Source: an uncultured Candidatus Poseidoniales archaeon (GTDB lineage Archaea; Thermoplasmatota; Poseidoniia; Poseidoniales; Thalassarchaeaceae). Taken from it: DNA of 64,000 nucleotides. The stretch covers positions 62,001 through 126,000 of the forward strand of contig CAJJBW010000006.1 in assembly GCA_905182515.1 (NCBI GenBank), given 5' to 3'. The notes under the pieces are model-generated. The model was not told the DNA's origin, ran no database searches, and worked only from the letters and a program-made list of their open reading frames with translations. The position numbers and the translations under genes are program-made. Within the stretch, counting starts at the first letter, position 1; the number at the start of each line of letters is the position of its first letter. Of the stretch, positions 61,745 through 64,000 are shown one piece after another.

Positions 61745-62460
61745 TATGCGACTCCTCCTTGCTCTAATAAACGAGAATTATTTGATAATGAATTGAGACT
61801 GTTACGTACAGTAATTATTCCCTCTACCTCGCCATCTATCCATATTCTGCCATTATCAGCAGTTATTATCCTACAATCAGAATCTTCTTTCATATTCTTC
61901 AGATGTTCTTGGTTATTTTCTAAAAGTTGAATTATTAAATGAGGATCCACGTCGTCAATACTTCCAGATCTAATTTTCCTGAGGCCCATGCCTTTCATAG
62001 TTACAACGCTAGAATGAGTTTCTTCGACCTCCTGTACTCGACACAATATCGCTTCACCTATGTCTATTACTTGCCTCGTAGAACCAAAAGACGCTTTTGA
62101 TGGACCTAAACTCATTGGTAAAATAGCATTAAACGGGGCACCTATATCAATGAACCAAATATTGTTAGTACAACCTTCTACATATCCTATTACCAAATCA
62201 CTAGGCCTAGGAATATAGGTTGAATGTATGGGTTCTATTGAAACTGTCTTGCCATTTATCTTTATTTTACCATTTTTTGTTGCCACTAGATTATCATTTC
62301 GAATCATAATCCCGTGACCTGCTTCAAACTCGTTCGATTGGCCGAGATTTTCCCCCGGAACAACTGTTTGAGAATCTTGCGGACCGTCCGCATTATTGTT
62401 ACCACTCATGTTATCAAGCCGCGCGACTGGCCAATCATTGATAATCTTGATGAAGAACAT
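61744..62460 (-). CDS. rrp4: Exosome RNA-binding subunit Rrp4
   Basis: A 238-residue cap subunit. The N-terminal domain is followed by an S1-like domain (DLVIGYVEGCTNNIWFIDIGAPFNAILP, then GEAILCRVQEVEETHSSVVTMKG) and a KH-like region with DNGRIWIDGEVEGIITVRNSL. It guides RNA into the Rrp41-Rrp42 ring. The start at 62460 could be replaced by an internal ATG at 62409 (MSGNNNADG), where the protein is less hydrophobic. It follows SBDS by 13 nt. Confidence 0.94.
   Translation of the reverse strand: MFFIKIINDWPVARLDNMSGNNNADGPQDSQTVVPGENLGQSNEFEAGHGIMIRNDNLVATKNGKIKINGKTVSIEPIHSTYIPRPSDLVIGYVEGCTNNIWFIDIGAPFNAILPMSLGPSKASFGSTRQVIDIGEAILCRVQEVEETHSSVVTMKGMGLRKIRSGSIDDVDPHLIIQLLENNQEHLKNMKEDSDCRIITADNGRIWIDGEVEGIITVRNSLNSLSNNSRLLEQGGVA
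61752..61758 (-). promoter_or_regulatory. Shine-Dalgarno GGAGGAG of rrp41
   Basis: On the minus strand GGAGGAG lies 7 nt before the rrp41 ATG and within the 3' end of rrp4. It is the strongest ribosome-binding site in the cluster and fixes the start at 61744. This fits high translation of the catalytic subunit. Confidence 0.85.
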
Positions 62461-62473
62461 GTGTTCTATATCG

Positions 62474-63163
62474 CTAGTCTATTTCTTTAACATCTGCATC
62501 GGATGATCGTTGAGATACCCTGCTAATGATTTCATTTTTCATTCCTCCTGGTACTTCGACAACGCATACCCACGCCCCGTCACTCATCCATTCTTCTTTT
62601 ATTATGGAATTCCGTAAAAGTTGGTTTACCCCTCCATAATCCTTTCCTGAAATTCTAAAAGCGAGTTTTACTGTTGTGAATTGTAAAGGTATCAATGGCT
62701 TTAAGATTTTAATGGCATCTTGTACTTGCCGTTCAATAGACAAGAAAGGGTCTACAGAAAATCTGGCTTCTTCTAAAGCATTTTCAATTCTTACGGCAGG
62801 ATGAGGCAATTTTGTTTTTGGATCTGTGGCAGTAGTCGCTATTTCATTAATTATTTTCTTTTTCTTTTCTGCTACAATTTTTTTCCTTTGTGATGTAGTT
62901 AATTGGATTGATCCATCTTTAAGAATTTTACTAACGCAAGGGGCTAATTCTGTACTACCAAAAATTTTGATTAAAGCTTCAGATGTTGGCCTATCTCCAG
63001 AACTAGCATCTGACCAAATTTGTTCAGTAGCCAATAAATCAGAGAGATTAACAGAATCATTGTCATTTTTCCATTTTTGAACTAATTCAGGATCAACAAG
63101 AATTTCATACCTAGAACCACCTTTCTCAAGCCGGGCTAAGACTGCATCATCTAAACTAACCAT
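62474..63163 (-). CDS. Ribosome maturation protein SBDS (SDO1)
   Basis: A 229-residue SBDS protein. VSLDDAVLARLEKGGSRYEILVDPE is the N-terminal domain start; LATEQIWSDASSGDRPTSEALIKIFG is the conserved surface helix region; the helical middle and ferredoxin-like C-terminal domains follow. It helps release the anti-association factor eIF6 from the large subunit together with EF-2-like GTPases. The ATG at 63163 is preferred to the GTG at 63169. Its place between psmA and rrp4 is the conserved archaeal order. Confidence 0.95.
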   Translation of the reverse strand: MVSLDDAVLARLEKGGSRYEILVDPELVQKWKNDNDSVNLSDLLATEQIWSDASSGDRPTSEALIKIFGSTELAPCVSKILKDGSIQLTTSQRKKIVAEKKKKIINEIATTATDPKTKLPHPAVRIENALEEARFSVDPFLSIERQVQDAIKILKPLIPLQFTTVKLAFRISGKDYGGVNQLLRNSIIKEEWMSDGAWVCVVEVPGGMKNEIISRVSQRSSDADVKEID

Positions 63164-63208
63164 ATGCACGCTGAGGAGTATTAGCCCTTAATAAGTAGCC
63201 ACATATGT

Positions 63209-63922
63209 TCACTTAGAAACTTTGGAAAGATGTTTTAATGTTGTATCGTGATCCAGTTTTTGATAACCATTTGAATCAACTATAGATATTTCGACAGTAT
63301 CATAATTTAAATTATCTTCTAAAGACTCTTGGAGTGCTTCTAGACCTAATTTGATAGCTGCATTTTGAGTCATTCCTTTCTTCCATGATTTTTCAAAATG
63401 GTCAATTACGGTCGATCTTCCACGTCCAATTGCACCTGCTTGATATGATTGATAAGCTCCTGAAGGATCGGTTTCGAACAGATGGACTCCGTCATCGTCC
63501 ACCCCAGCAATCAATAAAGCCGTGCCGAACGGTCTAGCCCCTCCGTATTGTGTGAAAGATTGTTTATAATCGCACATCTTCTTTACTAATGTAATCATTG
63601 AAATCGCGCTGCCGAAAGTCATTCTATTTATTTGGCATTGTACACGCGCTTTGTCCACTAATTGCCTAGCATCTGCTACAAGCCCAGAAGTAGTCATCCC
63701 TATGTGATCATCAATTTGGTACATCTTTTCTATAGAATCGGTGATAACTAATTTATTTGCGATTCTTTTATCTACAATTAGTACTGCCCCATCTTTGTAC
63801 TTTAAACCGACAGTAGTCGTACCTCTCTTTACTGATTCTCTGGCATATTCTACTTGGTAAAGACGACCATCTGGTGAGAATGTGGAAACACCGTGATCAT
63901 ATCCGCGTCCGCTGGGCTGCAT
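63209..63922 (-). CDS. psmA: Proteasome alpha subunit
   Basis: A 237-residue 20S proteasome alpha subunit. RGYDHGVSTFSPDGRLYQVEYARESVKRGTTTVG is the classic N-terminal alpha signature with the gate-forming YDxxxxxFSPDGRLxQVEYA. KYKDGAVLIVDKRI and the later GVHLFETDPSGAYQSYQAGAIGRG complete the fold. The frame opens at a TTG at 63958, but the ATG at 63922 leads directly into the conserved start. It heads the exosome superoperon. Confidence 0.96.
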   Translation of the reverse strand: MQPSGRGYDHGVSTFSPDGRLYQVEYARESVKRGTTTVGLKYKDGAVLIVDKRIANKLVITDSIEKMYQIDDHIGMTTSGLVADARQLVDKARVQCQINRMTFGSAISMITLVKKMCDYKQSFTQYGGARPFGTALLIAGVDDDGVHLFETDPSGAYQSYQAGAIGRGRSTVIDHFEKSWKKGMTQNAAIKLGLEALQESLEDNLNYDTVEISIVDSNGYQKLDHDTTLKHLSKVSK

Positions 63923-64000
63923 AATTATCAAGCGAATGCCGGAACCCTCTCTTATCAATCTTAGTCGTGAACACTCTCATTAGGGGTGGCATTCATCTCT

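Noticed and set aside
63959-64000. Possible end of a gene upstream of psmA
   Set aside because: Only 42 nt remain in the window, too little to support a call.

Overview
The window looks like archaeal chromosome, most likely from a planktonic marine euryarchaeon of the Thermoplasmatota (Marine Group II/III, Poseidoniia-like). The evidence is an archaeal information-processing core: the psmA-SBDS-rrp4-rrp41-rrp42-L37ae-pcc1-prefoldin cluster, the S12-S7-EF-2 cluster, the primase small subunit, an archaeal/eukaryal-type prolyl-tRNA synthetase, NreA and isopentenyl phosphate kinase. This is combined with many secreted lipoproteins and with bacterial-looking accessory genes. The exact lineage is inferred from gene content and not proven. 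The DNA is AT-rich, and the copper operon and parts of the ABC-transporter locus look visibly richer in GC.

Layout. Roughly 1-24 kb is an accessory region with loose spacing: a DUF2306-like fragment, a DHFR/RibD-like reductase, two neighbouring proteins sharing a small zinc-type motif, a copper-export operon (Cys-rich protein, CopA, CopZ) with a palindrome around its TATA box, a secreted esterase, a decayed SDR gene, a GST-like protein, a GIY-YIG-like protein, a MacB/LolD-type ABC system beside a membrane-anchored winged-helix regulator, a pentapeptide-repeat lipoprotein, an acyltransferase, a repeat-bearing SGNH lipoprotein, a zinc-protease-like lipoprotein, a hemolysin III/AdipoR-like protein, a nitrilase and a TPR protein. 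24-37 kb mixes NreA, small membrane proteins, a GNAT enzyme, a methyltransferase, a homoserine-kinase-like phosphotransferase, a DEAD-box helicase, an aquaporin-like channel, an M28 peptidase and an EF-hand/RDD pair downstream of primase.

37-64 kb is dense core genome with many 1-8 nt overlaps. It holds priS; a futalosine menaquinone cluster (mqnD, mqnA, mqnE) containing a short protein that closely resembles one half of deoxyhypusine hydroxylase; split transketolase; proS; coaBC; a thiolase; kptA; an isoprenoid pair (isopentenyl phosphate kinase, then a fused IPP isomerase-prenyl diphosphate synthase); the S12-S7-EF-2 cluster; a UbiD-family decarboxylase; a TPR-Nudix pair; and the exosome/proteasome superoperon.

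How genes work together. The copper operon should chaperone and export Cu(I). The ABC exporter may be controlled by the adjacent membrane regulator, which carries calcium-binding-type repeats outside the cell and two winged helices inside. The IPK and Idi-GGPPS genes lie at the end of the archaeal mevalonate route to C20 lipid chains. The mqn genes supply menaquinone. The exosome cluster links RNA turnover, ribosome maturation, proteolysis and chaperoning. I found no tRNA, rRNA, CRISPR array, insertion sequence or prophage. The best candidates for something new are the half-size DOHH-like protein, the Ca-repeat/winged-helix membrane regulator and the TATA-spanning operator of the copper operon.
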